DNA from: Desmonostoc muscorum LEGE 12446
GTDB lineage: Bacteria > Cyanobacteriota > Cyanobacteriia > Cyanobacteriales > Nostocaceae
Reading direction: 5' to 3'
DNA: 64,000 nt
Assembly: GCF_015207005.2 (NCBI RefSeq)
Contig: NZ_JADEXS020000001.1
Span: forward strand, 7,959,001 to 8,023,000
Positions 16,841 through 25,730 of the stretch are shown piece by piece. The notes under the pieces were generated by a model. It did no database searches, was not told where the DNA came from, and worked only from the letters and a program-made list of their open reading frames with translations. A program made the translations under genes and the position numbers. Numbering within the stretch: the stretch's first letter is position 1; every line of letters starts with the position of its first letter.

Positions 16841-17929
16841 ATGATGGCGCGATCGCTGCGAGTAGCCCCAGAGTATATTGAAAAAGTCAAGTCAGCACCT
16901 GGGCGCAATGGCTATCCCAGCCAGCAGTCCTTGGCTAGTGATGTCGGGTTTTCTCTCTCCACAGTCAAAAGCTTCCTCAATGGCAAACCTATTGACTATC
17001 TGAATTTTATAGAAATTAGCAGTAAATTGGGTTTCAAGTGGCAAGAAATTGCATACAAAGAACTTGAACCAACTAACAGCGAAGCATCACCCTTCATCAC
17101 AGGCGCACCCATCACCCAACCCCGTTACTTTTTTGGACGCGAAAAAGAATTAAAACGCCTCTTCAACTTACTCAAACGCCATCCCCTACAAAACGCCGCC
17201 ATTATCGGCAAAAAGCGCAGCGGTAAAACATCCCTGCTGCACTACCTAAAAAATATCACCACCACCCCAGCACAACAGTTGCGTCCTGAGCAAAAATCTG
17301 ACTGGCTACCCCATCCAGAAAATTACCATTGGATTTTTGTAGACTTACAAGACGCACGAATGCAAAGCCGAGAAGGTTTACTCAAATACATCCTAGAATC
17401 ACTGAAAATGCAAGTGCCAACACCTTGCGATTTAGATCATTTCATGGATGTAGTCAGCGATAAATTGCATTCTCCCACAGTCATCTTATTGGATGAAATT
17501 GGCGTTGGCTTGCAACGGTGTCCAGAATTAGATGATGGCTTTTGGGAGAGTTTGCGGTCTTTAGCAACTAACCACACAGGTGGAAATCTGGCGTTTATCT
17601 TAGCTACCCCCGAATCACCAATAGAACTAGCACACAACACAGGACACAGTTCGCCCTTTTTCAATATTTTCGGCTACACCGCATATCTGGGAGCATTGAC
17701 TCAGATAGAAGCACGGGAACTGATAGCGAGTTCGCCCATTGCCTTGACTGACGAAGATGTAGAGTGGATTTTGACACAAAGTTGCTGCTGGCCACTGTTG
17801 TTACAAATTCTGTGTAGAGAAAGATTATTTAACTTAGAAGAAGGGGAGAATAATGATAATTGGCGTGAGGAAGGATTAATACAAATGAAACCATTTGCTG
17901 ATTTATTAGATTCAGAACTAGCAGAGTAA
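16841..17929 (+). CDS. HTH domain plus AAA-like (STAND-type) ATPase
   Basis: 362 residues. Residues about 25-65 form a helix-turn-helix (QSLASDVGFSLSTVKSFLNG). An AAA-like ATPase follows: Walker A GKKRSGKTSLL near residue 123, Walker B VILLDEIG near 215, and a C-terminal helical part (TDEDVEWILTQSCCWPLLLQ) of the kind that closes ORC1/STAND-type modules. The large gene at 18587 carries a related ATPase with the same PLLLQ/PFLVQ-LLC ending. Likely a regulator or defence-type switch; no effector domain is present. It is only 2 bp upstream of a VapB-like gene and therefore probably co-transcribed with it. Confidence 0.75.
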   Translation: MMARSLRVAPEYIEKVKSAPGRNGYPSQQSLASDVGFSLSTVKSFLNGKPIDYLNFIEISSKLGFKWQEIAYKELEPTNSEASPFITGAPITQPRYFFGREKELKRLFNLLKRHPLQNAAIIGKKRSGKTSLLHYLKNITTTPAQQLRPEQKSDWLPHPENYHWIFVDLQDARMQSREGLLKYILESLKMQVPTPCDLDHFMDVVSDKLHSPTVILLDEIGVGLQRCPELDDGFWESLRSLATNHTGGNLAFILATPESPIELAHNTGHSSPFFNIFGYTAYLGALTQIEARELIASSPIALTDEDVEWILTQSCCWPLLLQILCRERLFNLEEGENNDNWREEGLIQMKPFADLLDSELAE

Positions 17930-17931
17930 CT

Positions 17932-18150
17932 ATGAAAGCACACCGAATTGAAACAAAGTTAACTCAAAACGGAACCTTGATTCTTGAGGATTTACCTTTT
18001 CAGGCAGGCGAAACAGTAGAAATCATTATTTTAGAACGTTTGCCCCAACCTTCAGAATCTAATCCTTATCCTTTACGGGGAACAGTTATTCGCTATGACG
18101 ATCCTTTCGAGCCTCCAGTACCTATAGAGGATTGGGAAGTCTTGCAATGA
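17932..18150 (+). CDS. Antitoxin-like small protein (VapB-type partner)
   Basis: 72 residues. N-terminal strand pattern RIETKLTQNGTLILEDLPFQ then AGETVEIIILER resembles the AbrB-like or DUF2281-type antitoxins that precede PIN toxins; the rest is an acidic, proline-containing tail (FEPPVPIEDWEVL) suited to wrapping a toxin. Its stop overlaps the ATG of the PIN-domain gene (ATGA), strong evidence for a co-translated toxin-antitoxin pair. Confidence 0.7.
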   Translation: MKAHRIETKLTQNGTLILEDLPFQAGETVEIIILERLPQPSESNPYPLRGTVIRYDDPFEPPVPIEDWEVLQ

Positions 18151-18536
18151 TAATCTTAGATACTCATATTTGGATTTGGTGGATAGATAATAGTGAACGA
18201 CTAAACCAGAAATATCGAAATTGGATTGAAGAATATCAATCTCAAGGACTAGGAGTCAGCATTATTTCTTGTTGGGAAATTGCCAAACTGGTTGAGAATC
18301 GCAAACTTGCTTTTTCAATTTCAGTTGACGAGTGGATAACAGCAGCTTTAGCTTATCCAGGAGTGCAGCTACTCGAACTGACAATTCCAATTATCCTTGA
18401 ATCAACCAAACTCACAGGTTTTCACAAAGATCCATCTGACCAGCTTATTGTAGCCACTGCCAGAATTTACGACTGTCCGTTACTAACTGCTGACGCCAAA
18501 ATTCTGGCATATTCCGGGGTGCAAACTCTTAAATAA
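18147..18536 (+). CDS. VapC-family PIN-domain toxin
   Basis: About 129 residues from the ATG at 18147, which overlaps the antitoxin stop; an upstream in-frame ATG at 18132 is less likely. PIN RNase core: MIILDTHIWIWWI (first Asp), ISCWEIAKLVENRKLAF (Glu), KDPSDQLIVATARIYDCPLL (DPxD) and TADAKIL (last Asp). These acidic residues bind Mg2+ and cleave RNA. The pair sits between two related ATPases, which is unusual for a simple vapBC module. Confidence 0.88.
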   Translation: MIILDTHIWIWWIDNSERLNQKYRNWIEEYQSQGLGVSIISCWEIAKLVENRKLAFSISVDEWITAALAYPGVQLLELTIPIILESTKLTGFHKDPSDQLIVATARIYDCPLLTADAKILAYSGVQTLK

Positions 18537-18586
18537 ATATCAACAAAGTGCCCCATTGTATCATCAATAATCACAAGGCAAGTTAA

Positions 18587-20959
18587 ATGCCTAACAACAT
18601 ATTCCAAAACGCCTACACTGATGCACCGCAACAGCACCCCAACTTAATCCTCGGTAGCCTGCAACTGCTTTTCTGGCTTTTCTTCCGTCCCACAGCTTGG
18701 CGTAACCACCTCAAAGGCATTGACCCCAATTTAAACTCTGATATTTCTTTAATTTTCTTTATTCTGATTTGCTTTATCTTGAGGGGGGAATGGCGAAATC
18801 TTCGACTGTGCCAACTGTTTATCCAGGTATATTTAATCTTACCTATCCTGACTAACTTACTACTAGGGTTGGTGCTTTGGGTATTAGGTGAACCAATCGC
18901 AACTATAGCTGATCGCGTGGTGCGAGGTGTACAGGGAAACGTAGTGCTAAGTGTGTTTTTCGGCGTGTTCTTGGGTGTGCTGCTAAACGTAGCGTTCTGT
19001 ATGATGTTCGCTCTGGTGTTTGGTATGGTGTTCAGCCTCACGGGAGGTGTCGCGTTCAGCCTGGCAGGAGGCGTACCAGGAGAAGTGGCGGCAGGTGTAG
19101 TGTTAGGTATGGCATTTGGCATGGCGGGAGGCGTAGCGGGAGGCGTGAGACAAAGTATGACCTTCGGTGTAGCGTTCAGCGCGGCGTTCGTTGGTGTGGT
19201 GTTTGGCATTGGGGGAGGTGTGGCATTCGGCGTTCTGGCAGGTGTGGCCTTCGGCGTAGGAGTCACTATTAATTCATGGCTATCTGTCTTATCCTTTCCA
19301 TTTCTCACCAGCTGGAATTACCTTCTCTATAGGCTAGACAAAAGGCGTAATGCTAAAAGCCCGTGTTTATTGCGCTTTCACTCCGCCTTCTGGGATGAGT
19401 GGCAACGTTTACATCTACCTGGCTTAGATAAGCATCTCCTCTTCGTAATCACACATAATCCAGTTGAAGGCAAAGCAGCTTTAGAATATCTCAGTACCAG
19501 CCGCCAGCGCTGGGCGGCTCAAGCTGTACAAATTGAACTGGATGCACGCAGTTTACAAGACTGTGCTGATGTTGAAACTATCCGCGAAGCTCATCATATT
19601 TTATTAATTGACGAAATAGAGAATGAACTTAGCTCTACCCGCATACTAAAAATCTTTAGCCGTATCAGCGAGGATGTTGATGCTGCTCTTAATCAAGCAA
19701 GTTATTATAACCAGCGCTTAGTCCTGAGAGCTTTTGTAGATAAATTAAATCTAGAGTTGGAAAACTTCGCTCGTCGCAGCGACAAATATACAGTCCGTTT
19801 CTATCCTATTCTCAAAAGTTGGGGTGAGATAGCTACCAACCATATAGATGAACTGGCTAAAATTACTGAACAGCGCCAAGAAATTGACTCGCCTTACATC
19901 ATCGGCGTACCCCTTACAGAGGAACAGAAAATTTTTACAGGGCGTAATGACATTGGCGCACGCATTGAGCAACTACTTTTAGACCGCCGTCGTCCACCTC
20001 TGCTACTATACGGTCAGCGACGCATGGGTAAAACTTCCCTCCTCAATAACATCGGAAAGTTACTCCCCAATACCATCATCCCCATGTTTATAGACTTGCA
20101 AGGCGCACCTTCATCAGCGAGCGACCATGCAGGTTTTCTCTATAATCTCGCTAGAGAGATGGAGAAGTCAGCAAAAAAGCAAGGTTTAACTCTACCATCC
20201 CTAGCCCGCGAAGTCCTAAAATCTGACCCCTTCACTTATTTCTATGAATGGCTAGATAAAGTAGAACAAGCTCTAGAGCGAAATACCGCCTTACTAGCGC
20301 TAGATGAATTCGAGGTGCTAGACAACGCCATAGCCAAAGGTCGCTTTGACGAACAAGATGTTTTGGGAATGCTGCGTCACCTCATCCAACATCGTCCCCG
20401 TTTCAAGGTGTTACTGGCTGGCTCCCATACTATCGAAGAATATCAGCGCTGGGCTAGTTATCTCATTAATGTCCAAGTTGTGCATATCTCTTATCTCAAA
20501 GAAGCGGAAGCACGACAATTAATTGAACGTCCCGTTAAAGATTTTACTCTGCGCTATGAACCCAATGCTGTTGAGCGAGTACTGCAACTCACCCGTTGTC
20601 ACCCATTCTTAGTACAACTACTCTGCGCGGAAATTATTGTTCTTAAAAACGAGCAAGACCCCTCTATCCGGCGATTTGCAACCTTAGCTGATGTGGAAGC
20701 AGCGATACCAGAAGCTTTGCAAAGTGGGGGCTTTTTCTTCGCTGACATTCAAAATAACCAAGTGGACGCCACTGGACAAGCTATTTTACGTTTTATCGCT
20801 GCTCAAGGGGAAGGGGCTATAGTCAGGCGCGAAAGTTTATTACAACGGTCTCCTGATGCTGAGATTACACTCAAATTGCTGTTGCAACGTGAGTTAATTG
20901 AGGAAGTTGAGGATGGCTATTGCTTCCAGGTAGAGTTAATTCGTCGTTGGTTTGTCTAA
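18587..20959 (+). CDS. Membrane protein with glycine-rich repeats and AAA-like ATPase domain
   Basis: 790 residues. Residues about 35-235 are hydrophobic with repeated GVAFG/GGVAGG/GMAFG motifs, forming several membrane helices in a tandem-like array. A linker domain (about 240-450) follows, then FTGRNDIGARIEQLL and an AAA-like ATPase: Walker A GQRRMGKTSLLNN near 477, Walker B LLALDEFEVL near 570, and the C-terminal TRCHPFLVQLLCAEI. The end (ESLLQRSPDAEITLKLLLQR) looks like a winged helix. The architecture resembles cyanobacterial STAND-like ATPases anchored to the membrane. It is co-directional with the ATPase-VapBC genes, 50 bp after vapC. Confidence 0.75.
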   Translation: MPNNIFQNAYTDAPQQHPNLILGSLQLLFWLFFRPTAWRNHLKGIDPNLNSDISLIFFILICFILRGEWRNLRLCQLFIQVYLILPILTNLLLGLVLWVLGEPIATIADRVVRGVQGNVVLSVFFGVFLGVLLNVAFCMMFALVFGMVFSLTGGVAFSLAGGVPGEVAAGVVLGMAFGMAGGVAGGVRQSMTFGVAFSAAFVGVVFGIGGGVAFGVLAGVAFGVGVTINSWLSVLSFPFLTSWNYLLYRLDKRRNAKSPCLLRFHSAFWDEWQRLHLPGLDKHLLFVITHNPVEGKAALEYLSTSRQRWAAQAVQIELDARSLQDCADVETIREAHHILLIDEIENELSSTRILKIFSRISEDVDAALNQASYYNQRLVLRAFVDKLNLELENFARRSDKYTVRFYPILKSWGEIATNHIDELAKITEQRQEIDSPYIIGVPLTEEQKIFTGRNDIGARIEQLLLDRRRPPLLLYGQRRMGKTSLLNNIGKLLPNTIIPMFIDLQGAPSSASDHAGFLYNLAREMEKSAKKQGLTLPSLAREVLKSDPFTYFYEWLDKVEQALERNTALLALDEFEVLDNAIAKGRFDEQDVLGMLRHLIQHRPRFKVLLAGSHTIEEYQRWASYLINVQVVHISYLKEAEARQLIERPVKDFTLRYEPNAVERVLQLTRCHPFLVQLLCAEIIVLKNEQDPSIRRFATLADVEAAIPEALQSGGFFFADIQNNQVDATGQAILRFIAAQGEGAIVRRESLLQRSPDAEITLKLLLQRELIEEVEDGYCFQVELIRRWFV

Positions 20960-20963
20960 ATTT

Positions 20964-21980
20964 TCAGAATTTATTAAACCCAGCAGAACGACGATAAAGT
21001 AACCAGATAAACAGCGGTGAACCTAGCAAGGCGGTGACGGAACCTACTGGTAGTTCTACTGCTCCTAATCTAGAGAGTAAATCTGCAAAGGTGAGTAACC
21101 ATGCACCACCAAGGGCGGAAAGTGGCAAAACAAAGCGGTGATCTGTACCAACGAGCAGCCGGACAGCGTGAGGGACAACAAGGCCGACAAATCCAATTAA
21201 GCCGCTGATGCTGACTGCACCTGCGGCTAATAATGTGGCGACACCACCAATTAATAGGCGCGATCGCGTTAACGAAATTCCCAATCCCACAGCCAAATCA
21301 TCACCCAAAGCCAACACGTTCACCGATCGCGCCAGCAAGCATCCCCCCACCAATGCAACGATGATGTAAGGGCTAGCAGTGGAAATTTCTTGCCAACCCC
21401 GTCCGTTGAGGCTACCAACTAACCAACTCAGCGCAATTTGAATTTGACCGTCTTCAGCTAACAGCAGCAATGTACTTTGCACAGCACCAAATAAAGAACT
21501 GATCGCCACCCCGCCTAAAATCAATCGCTCAACTGAAATTCCTGACCCCGCACGACCGAGTAAAATGACGATCGCTGAAGTCAAAATTGCACCTATCCAG
21601 GCGGCTAGAGGAATGGCGATGGGGAATATTTGCCACACAATCATCAAAATTACAATTAATCCTGCACCCGCAGAAATGCCGAGAATAAAAGGATCGGCAA
21701 GACTATTGCGTAACATTCCTTGCAGCAACGCTCCTGACATACCCAAAGCAGCACCGACGATGAGAGCCGCACAAATGCGTGGGAGACGCAAATCCCAGAG
21801 AATTGTCTGTTTAATCGGATCGCCTTCCCGAAGAATAGCTTGCCAAAACTCAGACATACTCAAAGGTACTGCTCCTTGGGAAAGCGATAGCGCTAGCGTT
21901 ACCACCAGTCCTACACCAAAGATTAAAATAGCCCAGAGTACGCGGTATTTACTGAAAATTTTCTGAAATAGTCTTTTCAT
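20964..21980 (-). CDS. FecCD-family ABC transporter permease (iron/siderophore or cobalamin)
   Basis: 338 residues with the multi-helix pattern of the FecCD/BtuC family. Seen: RLPRICAALIVGAALGMSGA (family signature), LLQGMLRNSLADPFILGISA, GLISLTRSR-type helices, and GLIGFVGLVVPHAVRLLVGT near residue 265. It imports ferric siderophores, heme or B12 with a binding protein and an ATPase, neither of which is in the window. The stop lies 4 bp from the stop of the convergent ATPase gene, so the transcripts must overlap. Substrate cannot be told. Confidence 0.9.
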   Translation of the reverse strand: MKRLFQKIFSKYRVLWAILIFGVGLVVTLALSLSQGAVPLSMSEFWQAILREGDPIKQTILWDLRLPRICAALIVGAALGMSGALLQGMLRNSLADPFILGISAGAGLIVILMIVWQIFPIAIPLAAWIGAILTSAIVILLGRAGSGISVERLILGGVAISSLFGAVQSTLLLLAEDGQIQIALSWLVGSLNGRGWQEISTASPYIIVALVGGCLLARSVNVLALGDDLAVGLGISLTRSRLLIGGVATLLAAGAVSISGLIGFVGLVVPHAVRLLVGTDHRFVLPLSALGGAWLLTFADLLSRLGAVELPVGSVTALLGSPLFIWLLYRRSAGFNKF

Positions 21981-21994
21981 TAATTAAGGGGGAG

Positions 21995-22160
21995 TGAGGG
22001 GGATGAGGGAGATGAGGGAGATGAGGGAGATGAGGGAGTCGGAGATTGTGACACAGTTTGTCTATGGAATAGTCACGGACATAATTTTAGAGCTGATTAC
22101 CCAATCCCCAATCCCCAGTCCCCAATCCCCAGTCTCCAATCCCCAGTCCCCAGTCCCCAA
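21995..22160. repeat. Simple repeats (gatgaggga and ccccagt types)
   Basis: Five copies of a 9-bp unit (gatgaggga) at 21999-22040 and a ccccaatccccagt block at 22099-22160, between the permease start and the end of the PhyH gene. Confidence 0.75.
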
Positions 22161-22162
22161 TC

Positions 22163-23005
22163 CTAACCATAAGCGCCGCCGGGAAGAAATCCTAACAGTT
22201 GCTTCAATCTTGGGTTTGCATCTTCATAGCAGTGACTAGGCATTTGATAATTCATAAAGGGTGCATATTTATGTCCAACCAGTCTCTTGGCATAAGTAAT
22301 CTGGGTAATGTAGCGAGTGGTAGACGAAGAGTTTCTAGAGCCTCTGTGCCATACCTGATTATTAAAACAAACGGCAGAACCCATTGCTCCCAAGCAGCTA
22401 TAAATTCGGTCTTCATATCCTGAAATATCGCCGTCGCACAACTTACCAAATAGATGAGATCCTGGAATCACTTGAGTTGGGCCATTTTCTTGAGATAATA
22501 CATCCGTTAGGTAGTAATTCACTGTGAATGCAAGAACATTCAAGCGAATATTAGTTAAGGGTTTCCCATCAAGGGAAATTACATGGGGTGTATCGTCTTG
22601 ATGCCATGCATTTTTAGCTAATCCGTCAGTTTCTGGAGGAATTTTAAATGAGTTATTGTGAATAACATGAATTATATTAGCATTGGGAATACCATCATGG
22701 ATTGAGTAGCCTGTTCCATTTGCTCCACCAATTAAATGTTCTGCAAATGTCACCATTGGCTCTAAGTCAAAAAGCTTTAAATTCTGCTGAGAATGCTCGA
22801 ACATTCGCTTGATTATTTTCTTTGATTTTTGATAATTTTTTCCTTCAGTCTTCTTGAGGTTTTCATCTAAATCATTTCTTAAAATCTCACACTGTTCGGG
22901 TGTCAAGACATTGGGAATCACGAGGAACCCATTAGTATGAAAATATTCAATCCATTCATTTAATTGCTCTGTAGTTGGCTGCTTACCAGCTAGATATTCA
23001 GGCAT
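22163..23005 (-). CDS. Phytanoyl-CoA dioxygenase (PhyH) family Fe(II)/2-oxoglutarate oxygenase
   Basis: 280 residues. Typical PhyH N-terminus (FHTNGFLVIPNVLTPEQCEI). The iron-binding facial triad is visible as AWHQDDTPH (HxD) and VWHRGSRN (distal His), with SSTTRYITQ providing the arginine that binds 2-oxoglutarate. NGPTQVIPGSHL is the usual loop between them. Cytoplasmic hydroxylase; the substrate of such cyanobacterial enzymes ranges from lipids to small natural products and cannot be told here. Isolated gene, no biosynthetic neighbours. Confidence 0.88.
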   Translation of the reverse strand: MPEYLAGKQPTTEQLNEWIEYFHTNGFLVIPNVLTPEQCEILRNDLDENLKKTEGKNYQKSKKIIKRMFEHSQQNLKLFDLEPMVTFAEHLIGGANGTGYSIHDGIPNANIIHVIHNNSFKIPPETDGLAKNAWHQDDTPHVISLDGKPLTNIRLNVLAFTVNYYLTDVLSQENGPTQVIPGSHLFGKLCDGDISGYEDRIYSCLGAMGSAVCFNNQVWHRGSRNSSSTTRYITQITYAKRLVGHKYAPFMNYQMPSHCYEDANPRLKQLLGFLPGGAYG

Positions 23006-23182
23006 CTTAATTCCTTGTTGTACTGAGTCAACACTATTTTAGAATGTCTAAAAAGATAAAGGGCGATCGCCACTGGTTTTTCTCTCAGCAAAAGTTATCC
23101 GCAGTAGCGATCGCCACCACTTGACCATGTTGGAGATTTACTGCTTAAATCCTAATGACTGGTAATAATTGGAGGCAAATTA

Positions 23183-24097
23183 ATGGTTTCGGATGGTGAA
23201 ACAATCACAGGTGCAACTACTTTTAGCCCTCACCCTCTGTTTGGGTTAGTCAACAGCTATAAAACGACTATTCCCACTAACGGAGATTCCGCAGATATTT
23301 ACTTTCCTGTCATTCCCAGTTCAAATATCAATCAAATCAAAACTCCCATTGCTTTATTCTTACCTGGTTCGCGTGTTGATATATCTCAATATTCTCAATT
23401 TGCTAATATCGTAGCCAGTTACGGATTTACAGTGGTTGTTCCTGAGCATATTCGTTCTTTACCAGATTTTGGATTTAGTGGTTTAGTACCAGAAGCATCA
23501 CAAATTTCTCATGTTCTAGATTTTATGGTGACAGAAAACTCCAATCCCAATTCACCAATTGCAGGTACTCTGGATTTGGATAAACTAGTATTATTAGGAC
23601 ACTCTTTCGGTGGTGCAGTTGGTTTGACAGCCATTGACAACTCTTGTATTTATCCAGTTTGTGAAGGTGAATTTCAACGTCCTCAACAGTTACAGGCAGC
23701 AGCTTTTTTTGCTACTAATACATTTGTCGGTATCGGAAAATTTATCCCAATTAGAAATCAAGGGATTCCCATAGCTTTAATCTTAGGAAGTCAAGATGGC
23801 TCATCAGTCACTCCCCAAACAACACAAACAAGTTATGATTTAATTCAAGAATCTCCAAAAGCATTAATTACCATAGAGGGTGCCAATCATTATGGCATCA
23901 CAAATATTAATAATCCTCCTGGCGCAAGACCAGACCCAAATATCCCAACTTTGACACAGGAGAAATCCATTGAAACCATCGCTCGTTGGAGTGCGCTTTT
24001 TTTGCTGGCTCATACACTTGGCGATCGCAGTGCCTTGGATTATGTGAATAATACAGGTGATACTTTGGATGAAAATGTCACCGTGACTCGCCATTGA
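23183..24097 (+). CDS. Alpha/beta hydrolase (chlorophyllase/PAF-acetylhydrolase-like)
   Basis: 304 residues. Alpha/beta hydrolase fold with nucleophile elbow GHSFGGAVG, an acid in LGSQDGSS and the catalytic His in EGANHYGITN. The N-terminal half (PIALFLPGSRVDISQYSQFA) resembles the chlorophyllase and platelet-activating-factor acetylhydrolase group. No clear signal peptide. Likely an esterase or lipase; substrate unknown. The ATG at 23183 is preceded by a GGAGG-type ribosome-binding site, which fixes the start. Confidence 0.82.
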   Translation: MVSDGETITGATTFSPHPLFGLVNSYKTTIPTNGDSADIYFPVIPSSNINQIKTPIALFLPGSRVDISQYSQFANIVASYGFTVVVPEHIRSLPDFGFSGLVPEASQISHVLDFMVTENSNPNSPIAGTLDLDKLVLLGHSFGGAVGLTAIDNSCIYPVCEGEFQRPQQLQAAAFFATNTFVGIGKFIPIRNQGIPIALILGSQDGSSVTPQTTQTSYDLIQESPKALITIEGANHYGITNINNPPGARPDPNIPTLTQEKSIETIARWSALFLLAHTLGDRSALDYVNNTGDTLDENVTVTRH

Positions 24098-24162
24098 AGA
24101 GGACACGGGGACGGGGAGAATGACAAATTCCCAATGCCCCATGCCCAATGCCCAATGCCCAA

Positions 24163-24786
24163 CTACATCAACTCCAGTCCACCTCGATAGCCAGTGACAA
24201 TGCGGCTACCATCCTTGAGAATGTGGACTTCGATTTGGTCGCTAGCCCAGGTAATTTGGTCAGAGAGGGCAGCGTTAAATATATGAATTCGTTGGTTGCT
24301 AGAAGAAACTGGAGAGGTGGGAGAATTAATTGCCAGAGATTGTACGAAAGGTCCGTCAATTAAGATATCGAGTTGTTCTAACAATTCTTGGGAACCTGGG
24401 GGCGCAGATTCAGACTGTAGTTGCTTCAGGGTGAACCCAGTAAAAGACATGACATTTAATCCAGCAGCTTTTATCTTACGAGCTAAAGATGCTAGCGTCG
24501 GGGCTTGCCAAAAGGGTTCTCCACCAGAGAACGTTACACCCGTGTTCCGAGGGTTACAGAGAATGTTCTCGGCAAGGGTATCAACAGCAACAAGTTGGTT
24601 AGCCTCAAATGACCAGGAGTCAGGATTAAAGCAGCCAGGACACTCACGCGGACAACCTTGCACCCAGATGACTGCACGACAACCAGGCCCATTGACTTCT
24701 GACTCATCAACGTAACCCATAATATTGAGATAGCCAGAGGGAATTTCCGTGAGTGCTAGTGATGGGTCAGTTGGCTTAGTTTCCAT
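24163..24786 (-). CDS. NrdG-like radical-SAM activating enzyme (4Fe-4S single cluster)
   Basis: 207 residues. The motif GCPRECPGC gives cysteines 45, 49 and 52 (CxxxCxxC) for a radical-SAM [4Fe-4S] cluster, and VTFSGGEPFWQ near residue 90 is the GGE motif that binds S-adenosylmethionine. The small size fits the activase group of NrdG (anaerobic ribonucleotide reductase activator) rather than a full radical-SAM enzyme. No NrdD-type reductase lies nearby, so the target glycyl-radical enzyme or peptide is unknown. Convergent with the hydrolase gene. Confidence 0.85.
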   Translation of the reverse strand: METKPTDPSLALTEIPSGYLNIMGYVDESEVNGPGCRAVIWVQGCPRECPGCFNPDSWSFEANQLVAVDTLAENILCNPRNTGVTFSGGEPFWQAPTLASLARKIKAAGLNVMSFTGFTLKQLQSESAPPGSQELLEQLDILIDGPFVQSLAINSPTSPVSSSNQRIHIFNAALSDQITWASDQIEVHILKDGSRIVTGYRGGLELM

Positions 24787-25179
24787 CTCTTTAACTCCTT
24801 TTAAAGCCGTTGCCTGTTAACTATATAACTATAGCGAAATATTGTAATCCTTAACCTTAGTAAGGAACTCAGGCTTTTTGTCGGACTTTGTACTCAATCA
24901 CTACTTAAAATGGTGTTTTTGATGTTCAGTTTTGCTACTAACATCAATGTGAAGAATGATTGTGACAGATGCAATACTCAAAGCAATTCCCTGCAACTCT
25001 GTAACGGTGAATTCAAAGTAGCAAATTAACAAATTCTGGGGGTTTAAGTCCCCTGCTTCTAACAAGCGGCAAGTTTTGTGGCTCTTTCTAAATCCCCCTT
25101 GCAAAACTTAATTACGAATTACGAATTACGAATTACGAATTACGAATTACGAATTACGAATTACGAATTACGAATTATT
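24787..25179. other. Intergenic region ending in a heptanucleotide repeat
   Basis: No supportable gene. It holds dispersed-repeat sequence (gggggtttaagtcccctgc near 25038) and, at its end, the AATTACG tandem repeat. Confidence 0.6.
25110..25177. repeat. STRR heptanucleotide tandem repeat (AATTACG, about 9.7 copies)
   Basis: Nine perfect copies of AATTACG and a partial tenth. Seven-base short tandemly repeated repetitive (STRR) sequences are a known mark of heterocyst-forming cyanobacteria. It begins 3 bp beyond the stop of a small minus-strand ORF. Confidence 0.95.
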
Positions 25180-25347
25180 TTAACTCGCGTGTTCCCAATC
25201 ACTCAGTAATTCATGCTGCTGTACTATTTTCTTGGATTTGCGGAATGGTACTTTCGGAGTACCAATACTCATCCCAGGAAAAGACTGTTTTTTGGTCTTG
25301 GTGGGTCTGTTTTCTTGTGTGGTTGAACTGATTTCGGTAGTTTTCAT
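25180..25347 (-). CDS. Small hypothetical protein (55 residues)
   Basis: An ATG at 25347 opens 55 codons ending in TAA at 25180. The product is strongly basic in the middle (TKTKKQSFPG and FRKSKKIVQQ) and ends in LLSDWEHAS. Low-complexity Thr/Ser N-terminus, two PK/PF patches, one Trp, no cysteine, no signal peptide. No convincing ribosome-binding site. I do not recognise it. It reads away from the window start, in the same direction as the NrdG-like gene about 390 bp further on, which would allow the two to be related, but this is only a suggestion. Confidence 0.35.
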   Translation of the reverse strand: MKTTEISSTTQENRPTKTKKQSFPGMSIGTPKVPFRKSKKIVQQHELLSDWEHAS

Positions 25348-25725
25348 TGGAAATTAGATGTTTAATTAAAACTTCAGCACCAATCTATAACATCAATTTT
25401 CAAATGGCAAATTTCTGAAGAAGGATAAAAAATAGACATGCAACTGCCAAAGGTATATTTTGTTATACAGATGTTTTTGTTTGCATCAAGTAGAAAGTGA
25501 CAGGCAAATAAATCATCCTGTCTTCATCTCTTTGGGTTCATGATATTTACCCTGGAAGATCCCCCCAAGCTCCCTTAAAAAGCTAGAGTATACACACAAG
25601 TCTCTTGACCTGCACTTTTTATATGATGTCCAGTTAAAGACTTATCATTTAGGCTGATGGGGAGATACGGGGACGCTCTCACGTGCTGAGATTTTAATGC
25701 AATACAGTTCAGTTAAGCCTTTCTT
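25348..25725. other. Intergenic region left of the insertion sequence
   Basis: No gene seen. It includes AT-rich sequence and, at 25716-25725, the left copy of the 10-bp target duplication of the ISAs1-family element. Confidence 0.6.
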
Positions 25726-25730
25726 CAGGG

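Noticed and set aside
18613..19308. 231-codon minus-strand ORF
   Set aside because: It is the antisense shadow of the glycine-rich membrane region of the ATPase gene.
24901..25104. 67-codon minus-strand ORF
   Set aside because: Partly dispersed-repeat sequence; no recognisable features or start signal.
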